Positions 1 through 5,401 are shown, counted from the first letter of the stretch. The stretch is 5,849 nucleotides of DNA from Actinomycetota bacterium (GCA_013696595.1 JACCYG010000195.1:1-5849), one strand, 5' to 3'. The notes: generated from the sequence alone by a model not told the origin. Numbers and translations: made by a program.

Positions 1-336
1 GTCGACAAGGGCGCCGACGGCCTGCGCCGACTCTCGGAGCAGATGGCCGCGCGCGGCGGCGTCGGCGAGAAGCTCGCGGAGGTGCTCGCGGAGGACGCTG
101 CCTTCCTGCGCCAGCTCAAGCCGAGCCTGATGGCGGCTCGCGCGCGCGGTGAAGCGCCGACGAACCAGAAGCCGAACACGAACGTAGCTGCACCGACCGG
201 CCCGCAGGTCAAGCGCCGACCGAAGCCGCCGGGCGCCGGTCCGAATCCGTGGGTCGTCGTAGGCGCGGCACTGGCCGTCGGGATCGTGGTCGCGAAGATG
301 ATCGACTGGAGAAGCCATGCACATCCACGAGACTGA
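1..336 (+). CDS. Small single-span membrane protein, C-terminal part (5' end outside window)
   Basis: The reading frame is open from the first base and ends at TGA 334-336, giving 111 visible residues, so the gene probably begins upstream. An internal ATG at 43 is possible but has no convincing ribosome site. The visible part has a charged, probably helical stretch (about residues 1-50) with small and acidic residues, then a Pro/Lys/Arg-rich linker (about 50-82). One hydrophobic segment follows at about 83-102 (WVVVGAALAVGIVVAKMIDW), then a short polar tail with two His residues. This suggests a small protein anchored in the inner membrane by its C-terminus. I do not recognise the family. Its end overlaps the start of the Holin-X gene by 20 bases, so the two are very likely cotranscribed and translationally linked. 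Confidence 0.7.
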   Translation, partial: VDKGADGLRRLSEQMAARGGVGEKLAEVLAEDAAFLRQLKPSLMAARARGEAPTNQKPNTNVAAPTGPQVKRRPKPPGAGPNPWVVVGAALAVGIVVAKMIDWRSHAHPRD

Positions 337-745
337 GACCGGCTCCACGGTGACCGCCGAACGCGACTCCGCGGGAGTCGGCGCGGCGGCGAAGCAGGTC
401 GCCGAGCGCGCGAGCGCGATCGCGCGGCTCGAGATGGAGCTCGCCGGTCTCGAGCTCAAGCGAAAGCTCGGGAGCCTCGGCCTCGGGATCGGCCTCGCGC
501 TCGGGGCGGCCGTGCTCGCGGTGTTCGCCGTGGGCTTCGGTCTCGCGGCGGTGGCGGCGACGCTGGCGATCTTCCTCGACCTCTGGCTGGCACTTCTCCT
601 CGTGTTCGGAGGTCTTCTGTTCTTCGCGCTCGTGCTCGGCCTGATCGGGATGCGAAAGATCAAGCGCGGGACTCCGCCCGTCCCCGAGCAGGCAATCGAA
701 GAGGCCAAGCGAACGACCGCCGCATTGAAGAGCAATGGCGCGTAA
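317..745 (+). CDS. Actinobacterial Holin-X family membrane protein
   Basis: This 142-residue protein fits the putative actinobacterial Holin-X family (also called phage holin superfamily 6). A soluble amphipathic helix of about 50 residues, rich in Ala, Glu and Arg, precedes two long hydrophobic segments (about 52-85 and 88-111). A basic GMRKIKRG turn follows, then a short tail with the PVPEQAIEEAKRTTAALK pattern usual in the family. Despite the name, these chromosomal proteins are not known lysis holins and their role is unsettled. The ATG at 317 is supported by a good ribosome site, GGAGAAG at 308-314, inside the end of the preceding gene. The gene overlaps the upstream gene by 20 bases and the DUF3618-like gene by 11, so the three look like one operon of membrane proteins. 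There is no phage context here. Confidence 0.82.
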   Translation: MHIHETETGSTVTAERDSAGVGAAAKQVAERASAIARLEMELAGLELKRKLGSLGLGIGLALGAAVLAVFAVGFGLAAVAATLAIFLDLWLALLLVFGGLLFFALVLGLIGMRKIKRGTPPVPEQAIEEAKRTTAALKSNGA

Positions 746-1019
746 CGGCCGGACCGCCGCCGACGTCCGCCGCGAGATCGCGGACGAGCGCGATCAGCTC
801 GCGGATGCCGTGGAGGACCTCCGCAAGGGAATCGGCGAAGTCACCGACGTGACCGGCAAGGTGCGGTCCAACCTCCCCGTCGTCGCCGCGGGCGCGCTCG
901 GAGTCGGGTTCTTTCTCGCCGGCGGAATCGGCGCGACGATGCGCTGGCTCGCCCGCCACGGCCGGGAGGGCCGCGAGAAGGCCCGCGTCGGCCCGTTCGC
1001 GTTCATCGATCGGCGCTGA
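735..1019 (+). CDS. DUF3618-like small membrane protein
   Basis: This 94-residue protein has an N-terminal helix of the DUF3618 type, with RTAADVRREIADERDQLADA at about residues 6-25. The heptad-like Asp/Glu/Arg spacing suggests a coiled coil running to about residue 45. A single Gly/Ala-rich transmembrane segment lies at about 47-68, followed by a basic tail rich in Arg and Gly. DUF3618 proteins are small and often sit beside Holin-X genes in actinobacteria; their function is unknown. The start ATG lies 8 bases before the Holin-X stop, which suggests translational coupling, because only a weak GAAGAG precedes it. The gene is the last of the visible operon. Family assignment rests on pattern and neighbourhood rather than a profile search. 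Confidence 0.72.
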   Translation: MARNGRTAADVRREIADERDQLADAVEDLRKGIGEVTDVTGKVRSNLPVVAAGALGVGFFLAGGIGATMRWLARHGREGREKARVGPFAFIDRR

Positions 1020-1024
1020 CGCTC

Positions 1025-1040
1025 AACCCTTAACCCTTAA
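1025..1040 (+). repeat. Short tandem repeat AACCCTT x2.3
   Basis: Two full copies of the 7-base unit AACCCTT plus AA lie just after the DUF3618-like stop codon. The repeat is AT-richer than its surroundings. It is short enough to be chance and no function is claimed. The rest of 1020-1109 shows nothing I can assign apart from a small GC hairpin. Confidence 0.4.
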
Positions 1041-1109
1041 TACGCGCGCGCGAGAAACTGAACACGCGGTCGAGGCCCGCGGGGCCGGTCGGGACGGACC
1101 TCCACACGT

Positions 1110-1134
1110 AAACGGGCGCGCCTGCGGCACGCCC
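1110..1134 (-). terminator. Probable intrinsic terminator of tRNA-Tyr
   Basis: Read on the minus strand, 8 bases past the tRNA 3' end, GGGCGTGCC-GCA-GGCGCGCCC can form a 9-pair stem with one G-U wobble and a 3-base loop. It is followed by GTTTACGTG. The U tract is only three long, so this is a weak intrinsic terminator at best. Its position directly after the tRNA makes the call reasonable. Confidence 0.45.
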
Positions 1135-1141
1135 CCGACGA

Positions 1142-1223
1142 TGGGGGAGGGAGGATTCGAACCTCCGAAGGCGGAGCCAACCGGTTTACAGCCGGTCCCC
1201 TTTGGCCACTCGGGAACTCCCCC
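1142..1223 (-). tRNA. tRNA-Tyr (anticodon GUA)
   Basis: On the minus strand the 82-base element folds as a class II tRNA. The acceptor stem is GGGGGAG (1217-1223) with CTCCCCC (1143-1149), and the discriminator A is at 1142. The D stem is CCC/GGG. The anticodon stem is ACCGG/CCGGT with loop CTGTAAA, putting anticodon GTA at 1187-1189, which reads UAU and UAC. The extra arm is GGC-TCC-GCC, and the T arm is GGAGG-TTCGAAT-CCTCC. The long extra arm together with GUA is the bacterial tRNA-Tyr signature. The 3' CCA is not encoded (A is followed by TCG), so it must be added by the CCA-adding enzyme. The gene lies opposite to its protein-coding neighbours, with its own promoter box and a likely terminator hairpin. 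Confidence 0.95.
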
Positions 1224-1232
1224 GGGAGCGGC

Positions 1233-1238
1233 ATTGTA
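1233..1238 (-). promoter_or_regulatory. -10 box of the tRNA-Tyr promoter
   Basis: On the minus strand TACAAT, a five-of-six match to TATAAT, ends 9 bases before the first base of the mature tRNA. That allows transcription to begin at or a few bases before the tRNA 5' end. No good TTGACA lies about 17 bases upstream of it; that stretch is GC-rich. Position and AT content in a GC-rich surround support the call. Confidence 0.6.
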
Positions 1239-1301
1239 GCGAGGGCCGGCGTGCCCTCCCGCGGGGCGCGGTTCGTCCCCCGAAGGGGTATGTAGAGCCG
1301 C

Positions 1302-1679
1302 CATTCGACGCCGATATGCGTTGGCCGCCTCATCGAGTTCTTCCCGCCGCGAAGCAGCTCATGGTCCGGCAGATCGTCGCTTGAGTGCTTCGCGGGGTCG
1401 TCAGCCAGCGGCTCCAGATCGGCGGCGGCCGGATCGCAGCCGTCGAGGTGATGGTGAACCTGCAAGAATCGCGGAACTGATCCGCGACCCCCTGAAGACG
1501 GAAGGATCGTCGAGGCGATCGAGGAGGGAAGCTTCCACGACATGCAGAGCTTCTCCCAGCACCTCGTCCAGCTCGTGCTCGACGACGCGATCGATTTCGA
1601 GACCGCCGACGCCGACGACAGGGGAGCCGGGGAGCCCGAGGACGAAGAGCCGATGGGCCTTCGCCTCGCGTCCTCGTAG
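1302..1679 (+). pseudogene. pilT: pilT-like type IV pilus retraction ATPase, decayed C-terminal fragment
   Basis: Read across three plus-strand frames, this stretch gives the last third of a PilT-type ATPase. VGRLIEFFPP (from 1320) matches the usual RIIDvFPP. QLMVRQIVA (from 1355) is followed by an in-frame TGA (1382-1384), then VLRGVVSQRL. IAAVEVMVN (to 1459) continues after a slip as ARIAELIRDPLKTE (1463-1503). After another slip comes IVEAIEEGSFHDMQSFSQHL and an acidic tail ending at TAG 1677-1679. MQSF matches the family's GMQTFDQSL motif. PilT drives pilus retraction and is usually about 350 residues; only about 126 remain. The P-loop, Asp box and Walker B parts are absent, because tRNA-Tyr lies only some 80 bases upstream. 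Each slip fits loss of one base, near 1350, 1460 and 1504; at 1460, AAC(A)CTGCA would restore N-T-A-R. The fragment cannot be a working ATPase. A PilB-type paralogue is a less likely parent. Confidence 0.8.
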
Positions 1680-1683
1680 CCGC

Positions 1684-3123
1684 ATGCGCCGCTTCCTTCT
1701 CGCCCTCGCCGCGGCCGGGCTCATGGCCGGCGCTGCGCAGGCCGCGCCCCCCAATCTCCCGAGTCACGAAGTCCCGAACGGGGCGGGCGACATCGTCGTC
1801 CCCTTCGCGCTCTCGACCCCGCCTGCCGTCCGCGAGCAGCGCTCCTACCAGCAGCTCCTCTCGCTCTGGCGCGACGCGGGCGGAGCGTACGGCGTGCCGT
1901 GGGAAGTCCTCGCCGCGATCAACAAGATCGAGTCGGACTTCGGGCGAAACATGGGCCCGAGCTCGGCCGGCGCGCTTGGCTGGATGCAGTTCATCCCCTC
2001 GACCTGGGCGCGCTGGGGGCTCGACGCGAACGGTGACGGCGTCGCCAACCCCTGGAACCCGGAGGACGCGGTGTATGCGGCGGCGCGCTATTTGGCCGCT
2101 GCCGGTGCCCAGGACGACCTGAGTCGCGCGATTTTCGCCTACAACCACGCGCAGTGGTACGTGAACGACGTCCTCGAGCTTGCGGGTGTCTTCTCCGCGG
2201 GCGGCGGTTTCGACGCAGCGCTCGGCTCGAGCACCTTCTCGGGCACCGCCGGGCCGCAGCTCGTCTTCCAGATCGACGACATCGAGAGGCGGCTGGTCAA
2301 GGCTCGTCGTGCGGTCAACCGGGCGCAGCGCGCTGTGCTTGCAGCTGAACAGAAACTTGCCGACAACGACGCGGCCCTCCTCGCTGCCGAGACGCGTGCC
2401 GGGGATCCGGAGCTGTCGGACGACGAGTTCCTCCGGCTCGAGGAGGAAGTGACCCAGCTCGTGCTCGCCCAGGAGGGGGTGGCCGCCGAGCTCGACGGTA
2501 AGCGGATCGCGCTCGACGAAGCCATTCGCCAGCTCGACGACCTTCGCCGTGAGGCGGAAGTCCAGGCCTCGGCCGTGACGTTCTCCCGGCCGCTCGTGAA
2601 CAGTCTCGGCGGACCCCAGTTCGCTGGGAACTACGTGTTCCCAGTCGGCGGCGGACCCGAAGTCGTGTCCGTCGCGGCGACGCACCACGACTACCCGGCG
2701 GCGGACATCGCGGCGCCCGAAGGTGCTCCTCTCTACGCGCTGGCCGACTCGTTCGTCGTCTATTCGAACGCTTCTCCGACGGGCCGCTGCGGAATCGGCT
2801 TCAAGCTCCAGCTCGCCGACGGGACGAACTACGTCTACTGTCACCTGTCCTATCTCGAGCCGGAAGTCGTAGAGGGCGCTGCGCTCACTGCGGGGACGCC
2901 CGTCGGTCTCGTCGGGTCAACCGGCAACTCGACCAGTCCGCATCTCCATCTCCAGTTCTCGCCGGCGGAGGCCTACCCGCAGCAGGAGCCGTGGTTCAAG
3001 ACGTTCGCCGGGCTCGCATTCCGCTGGCAGGGCGACCCTGCGCCTGCGCCGACCTCCGCGCGGTCGACGTCGAACCCCGTTTTCGACGTGGTTGACGACT
3101 CGGTCGTCAGCTTCACGGGATAA
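1684..3123 (+). CDS. Secreted lytic transglycosylase / M23 endopeptidase fusion protein
   Basis: This intact 479-residue protein would cut peptidoglycan at both the glycan and the peptide. Residues 1-20 are a classic Sec signal peptide (MRRFLLALAAAGLMAGAAQA, cleavage before APP), which fixes the ATG at 1684. Residues 55-165 form an MltB/SLT-2 type transglycosylase: AINKIESDFGR with catalytic Glu83, ALGWMQFIPSTW (97-108), DANGDGVANPWNPEDA, and AYNHAQWYV (152-160). Residues 193-297 are a charged coiled coil. Residues 318-430 are an M23 (LytM) domain: HHDYPAADIAAP with zinc ligands H335 and D341, H387 in YCHL, and H420-L-H422. All expected metal and catalytic residues are present, so both enzymes look active. 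The start lies 4 bases after the pilT-remnant stop with no clear ribosome site, which suggests past coupling. A pilC scrap follows. A role in opening the wall for pili, or in division and growth, is inference. Confidence 0.92.
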   Translation: MRRFLLALAAAGLMAGAAQAAPPNLPSHEVPNGAGDIVVPFALSTPPAVREQRSYQQLLSLWRDAGGAYGVPWEVLAAINKIESDFGRNMGPSSAGALGWMQFIPSTWARWGLDANGDGVANPWNPEDAVYAAARYLAAAGAQDDLSRAIFAYNHAQWYVNDVLELAGVFSAGGGFDAALGSSTFSGTAGPQLVFQIDDIERRLVKARRAVNRAQRAVLAAEQKLADNDAALLAAETRAGDPELSDDEFLRLEEEVTQLVLAQEGVAAELDGKRIALDEAIRQLDDLRREAEVQASAVTFSRPLVNSLGGPQFAGNYVFPVGGGPEVVSVAATHHDYPAADIAAPEGAPLYALADSFVVYSNASPTGRCGIGFKLQLADGTNYVYCHLSYLEPEVVEGAALTAGTPVGLVGSTGNSTSPHLHLQFSPAEAYPQQEPWFKTFAGLAFRWQGDPAPAPTSARSTSNPVFDVVDDSVVSFTG

Positions 3124-3164
3124 GGCGCCTGTCCACCGGGGTTGGGGCAGGATCCGGGCCCGAC

Positions 3165-3326
3165 ATGGCGCGGTTCTCGCGCACTCCCTCAACGCTCGTG
3201 GGATCGGGCGTCGACATCATCCGTGCGCTCGAGATCACCGGGAGCACGTGGGGCAACAGCCTGATCGAGGACGCCGTCGCCGTCGTCCGCGAGCCGGTGC
3301 GCCAGGGCGTCCCAGGCGAGGTCTGA
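3165..3326 (+). pseudogene. pilC: pilC (type IV pilus platform protein) internal fragment
   Basis: A 53-codon open frame from ATG 3165 to TGA 3324-3326 gives MARFSRTPSTLVGSG, then VDIIRALEITGSTWGNS and LIEDAVAVVREPVRQGVP. This closely follows the opening of a GspF/PilC (T2SSF) domain, usually written ARFtRTLstLlsaGVpllqALeI, then tagN, then vieeAl.eVReaVreG. Full PilC has about 400 residues and two such domains in the inner membrane, where it couples the PilB/PilT motors to the pilus. Here homology begins at the ATG and stops abruptly after GVP, with no membrane helices left, so both ends are lost. The match looks most like the second F domain. The stretch could still be translated, but a working platform protein is impossible. 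It is too short to be caught by ordinary gene callers. It lies 41 bases after the hydrolase gene and is on the same strand as the pilT remnant. Confidence 0.78.
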
Positions 3327-3331
3327 TCCGC

Positions 3332-3349
3332 GGCCGGTCACGACCGGCC
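3332..3349. repeat. Perfect inverted repeat GGCCGGTC-AC-GACCGGCC
   Basis: Two 8-base arms are exact reverse complements with two bases between them, lying 5 bases after the pilC-scrap stop. As RNA it can form a strong GC stem with a small loop, but no U tract follows. It may be a factor-dependent terminator, a protein site, or simply GC-rich palindromic debris. Confidence 0.55.
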
Positions 3350-3366
3350 CGGCCGTCGACGCCACA

Positions 3367-3385
3367 GGCGGGGCAAGCCCGCCCC
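3367..3385. repeat. REP-like palindromic repeat (GTAGGGGCGGG...CCCGCC type)
   Basis: GGCGGG-GCAAG-CCCGCC forms a 6-pair stem with a 5-base loop and is followed by CCTACGA. Read on the minus strand it starts CGTAGGGGCGGGCTTGCCCCGCC. That form resembles the dispersed intergenic palindromes of the GTAGGGGCGG type found in many GC-rich genomes. Only one copy is in the window, so its repeated nature is inferred. It sits just upstream of the -10-like box of the FtsH-like gene. Confidence 0.45.
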
Positions 3386-3399
3386 TACGAGGCGGTGCC

Positions 3400-3405
3400 T
3401 ACACT
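3400..3405 (+). promoter_or_regulatory. -10 box of a probable leaderless promoter for the FtsH-like gene
   Basis: TACACT fits the actinobacterial -10 pattern TAnnnT and ends 8 bases before the ATG at 3414. Transcription would start at or within a base or two of the A of ATG, giving a leaderless mRNA. This agrees with the lack of any Shine-Dalgarno site in TTCCGCAC before the ATG. The -35 region is occupied by the GC-rich palindrome and has no match. Confidence 0.5.
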
Positions 3406-3413
3406 TTCCGCAC

Positions 3414-4340
3414 ATGGCGACACAGTCTGAGTCGCTACCGGGCCTCACCTCGAGCCGCGAATCGGAGGAGCTCGCGCGCGGCTGGCGGCGGCTGACGCGC
3501 GCGGCCACCTTGGTCGCCGCTCTCACGAGCCCCGCGGTCTTCCTCTGGTTCTACGACTGGCTGGAGATCTCCCTCGGCTGGTCGCTCCTCTGGACCTTCT
3601 TGGCGGTTGTCGCGTTCCGGGGCCTGGTCGACGTCACATTTCGGCGGTTCATCCCTTGGCCGTCCCTCTTTGGGACCGCCGAGACCCACCTACAGGAGGA
3701 AGATGTAGTCGCGCGGCGCCGGACGTGGTTCTGGCGCAGCATGTTCCGCTGGGCGATCCGCATCGGCGTCGTCGTGACGGCACTCGCGTACAGCGGCTTC
3801 TGGGAATACCTGGTCGAGTTCATCGCAGCCGGCGGCTGGATCTACCTGCTCATCTTCCCGCTCTTCTTCATCGGGAACTTCCTGATCATGTTCGGCCCGC
3901 TCGTGTTCATGGGGATCTCCCAGATGCGGGCGTACGAACCGGGCGAAGCAGATTGGGGCGTCATGCTCGAGGACGTCCGTGGACAGGAGGAGGCAAAGGA
4001 GGAGACTCGGCGGGTCGTCAACCTCTGGCAGTCGGGCGAGGCGTTCGAGGAAGCCGGCGGGAAGCGCGAGCGTGGGCTCCTGCTACTCGGCGCGCCGGGT
4101 ACCGGGAAGACGATGCTCTCGAAGGGGATCGCAACGAACTTCAACGCCCCGTTTCTCTCCATGCCCGGCTCGGGCTTCGCGCAGACGTTCATCGGGATGG
4201 ACGTCGTGATCGTCCGTTATCTCGCGCGCAAGGCGAAGCGGCTCGCGCGGAAGTGGGGCGGTCAGTGCATCGTCTTCATCGACGGATCGACGCGGTTGGC
4301 CAGCGCAGGTCCGCCCTTCAGGGCGCACCGGGGTCGATGA
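3414..4340 (+). CDS. FtsH-like protein, N-terminal open frame (membrane domain and Walker A/B)
   Basis: As the sequence stands this frame encodes 308 residues. The first 290 are the FtsH-like membrane region, Walker A, pore loop and Walker B up to its Asp. The last 18 (GSTRLASAGPPFRAHRGR) are out-of-frame translation after the slip at 4284-4285. The product would bind ATP poorly or be unable to hydrolyse it, because the Walker B Glu, sensor and arginine fingers are missing. ATG 3414 is the natural start: it follows the -10-like box and gives a plausible cytoplasmic N-terminus before the first membrane segment. Its stop overlaps the next ATG as ATGA (4337-4340). Confidence 0.7.
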   Translation: MATQSESLPGLTSSRESEELARGWRRLTRAATLVAALTSPAVFLWFYDWLEISLGWSLLWTFLAVVAFRGLVDVTFRRFIPWPSLFGTAETHLQEEDVVARRRTWFWRSMFRWAIRIGVVVTALAYSGFWEYLVEFIAAGGWIYLLIFPLFFIGNFLIMFGPLVFMGISQMRAYEPGEADWGVMLEDVRGQEEAKEETRRVVNLWQSGEAFEEAGGKRERGLLLLGAPGTGKTMLSKGIATNFNAPFLSMPGSGFAQTFIGMDVVIVRYLARKAKRLARKWGGQCIVFIDGSTRLASAGPPFRAHRGR

Positions 4341-5401
4341 CGACCGGGATGCCGAGCATCCACGACTACTGCTTCTATGGCCCATGGGGCGCGCTCAATC
4401 CGACAGGCGACCTGATAACGGAGACGCGCGAATGGCGCGAGCGCCTCTTCGCAGCACGCGCCTCCGCTCCGCCTCCGACCGCGCTCGCGCGCATCGGCGG
4501 TGTCGTCAATCAGATGATGCCCGGGATGTTCGGGGGCGGCGGCCAGCTCGCGCTCAACCAGCTCCTCATCGTGATGGACGGGATTGGTGATCCCCCGTTC
4601 TGGCGCCGGTTCTGGACGAACCGGATCAACACGTTCCTGGATGCGACCTACATCGTCCCTCAGCGGATCGGGCGCGTTCCACTCAGGCTGCCGAGACCGC
4701 GCCCGCGCGACGAGCAGATCTTCTTCATCGGCGCGACGAACGTCCCGATCGAGGTCCTCGACCCGGCGTTGACTCGCCCCGGGCGAATGGGCCGCCACGT
4801 GTGGTTCCGGACGCCGACGAAGGACGACCGGAAGGACATCTTCGATCTCTATCTCGGGAAGGTCGCCCACGACGCCGAGCTCGACACCCCGAAGCGGCGC
4901 GATGAGATCGCACGAGTTACGAACGGTTACTCCCCCGCGATGATCGAGCAGGTCTGCTCGATGGCGCTCACCCACGCCCACCACGAGGGAACGAGAGCGT
5001 TCGGATGGGAGCACCTCCTGGAGGCCATGACCACGGTCGAGACGGGAACGGCGATCAACATCGAATACGTCCCCGCGGAGACGAAGGCCGTCGCGATCCA
5101 TGAGGCCGGTCATGCGGCGGCGGGCCACGTCTACATGGATCGCACGGAGTCGACGCGCCTCTCGATCCGGATGCGAGCAGGCTCCCTCGGTCACCACATG
5201 GCGCAGGAAAAGGAGGAGCGGTTCAGCTGGTGGCGGACGAGCTCATGGGCGCCCTCATTCGTACGCTCGGAGCGATGGCCGCGGAACGCGTCTTCTATGG
5301 GGAGAACTCCGATGGTGTCGGCGGGGACGTACAGCACGCGACTGTCCGTGCCGCGGTCATGGTCGGCGCTTCGGCGATGGCGCCCGAGCGCGTCAGCCTG
5401 A
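4337..5401 (+). CDS. FtsH-like protein, middle open frame (AAA inserts, sensor, SRH, HEAGH)
   Basis: Homology in this frame begins at 4286 (IDAVGQRRSALQG), upstream of the first ATG at 4337, so the true protein is a continuation of the N-terminal frame. The part from 4337 holds both AAA insertions, LNQLLIVMDG, GATN, the second region of homology, the lid, and the zinc motif HEAGH (5099-5113). After RFSWWR at 5222-5236 the frame leaves the homology and the last 55 or so residues are nonsense. If ATGA coupling worked, a separate C-terminal polypeptide could be made, but it would lack the P-loop and the third zinc ligand. Confidence 0.65.
   Translation: MTTGMPSIHDYCFYGPWGALNPTGDLITETREWRERLFAARASAPPPTALARIGGVVNQMMPGMFGGGGQLALNQLLIVMDGIGDPPFWRRFWTNRINTFLDATYIVPQRIGRVPLRLPRPRPRDEQIFFIGATNVPIEVLDPALTRPGRMGRHVWFRTPTKDDRKDIFDLYLGKVAHDAELDTPKRRDEIARVTNGYSPAMIEQVCSMALTHAHHEGTRAFGWEHLLEAMTTVETGTAINIEYVPAETKAVAIHEAGHAAAGHVYMDRTESTRLSIRMRAGSLGHHMAQEKEERFSWWRTSSWAPSFVRSERWPRNASSMGRTPMVSAGTYSTRLSVPRSWSALRRWRPSASA

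Noticed and set aside
317..745. Prophage lysis holin
   Set aside because: The protein matches the chromosomal actinobacterial Holin-X type; no endolysin, phage structural gene or integrase is nearby.
1074..1086. GGCCC-GCG-GGGCC hairpin as terminator of the Holin-X/DUF3618 operon
   Set aside because: Only five pairs and no following T run; such hairpins are expected by chance at this GC content.
1277..1288. CCCC-CGAA-GGGG hairpin (CCCC-TTCG-GGGG on the minus strand)
   Set aside because: The minus-strand version would have a stable UUCG loop, but it has no U tract and lies upstream of the tRNA promoter with no gene to terminate.
1321..1683. Upstream extension of the hydrolase reading frame to about 600 residues
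   Set aside because: The added 121 residues are Arg/Ser-rich nonsense that cover the frameshifted pilT remnant, and a perfect signal peptide begins at ATG 1684.
1330..2844. Long minus-strand open frame of 504 codons
   Set aside because: It is antisense to the hydrolase gene, has an Arg/Val/Glu-skewed composition typical of GC-rich shadow frames, and shows no recognisable motif.
3656..4285. Plus-strand frame upstream of the FtsH-like middle part
   Set aside because: Before 4286 this frame reads His/Arg-rich nonsense while the frame from 3414 carries membrane segments and Walker A; only the part after 4286 is real.
4270..4300. Programmed ribosomal frameshift in the FtsH-like gene
   Set aside because: No slippery heptamer or stimulatory structure is evident, and the break removes an invariant catalytic codon, which fits a lost base better.
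4262..5197. Minus-strand open frame of 311 codons
   Set aside because: It is antisense to the FtsH-like AAA and protease motifs; its composition is that of a shadow frame.
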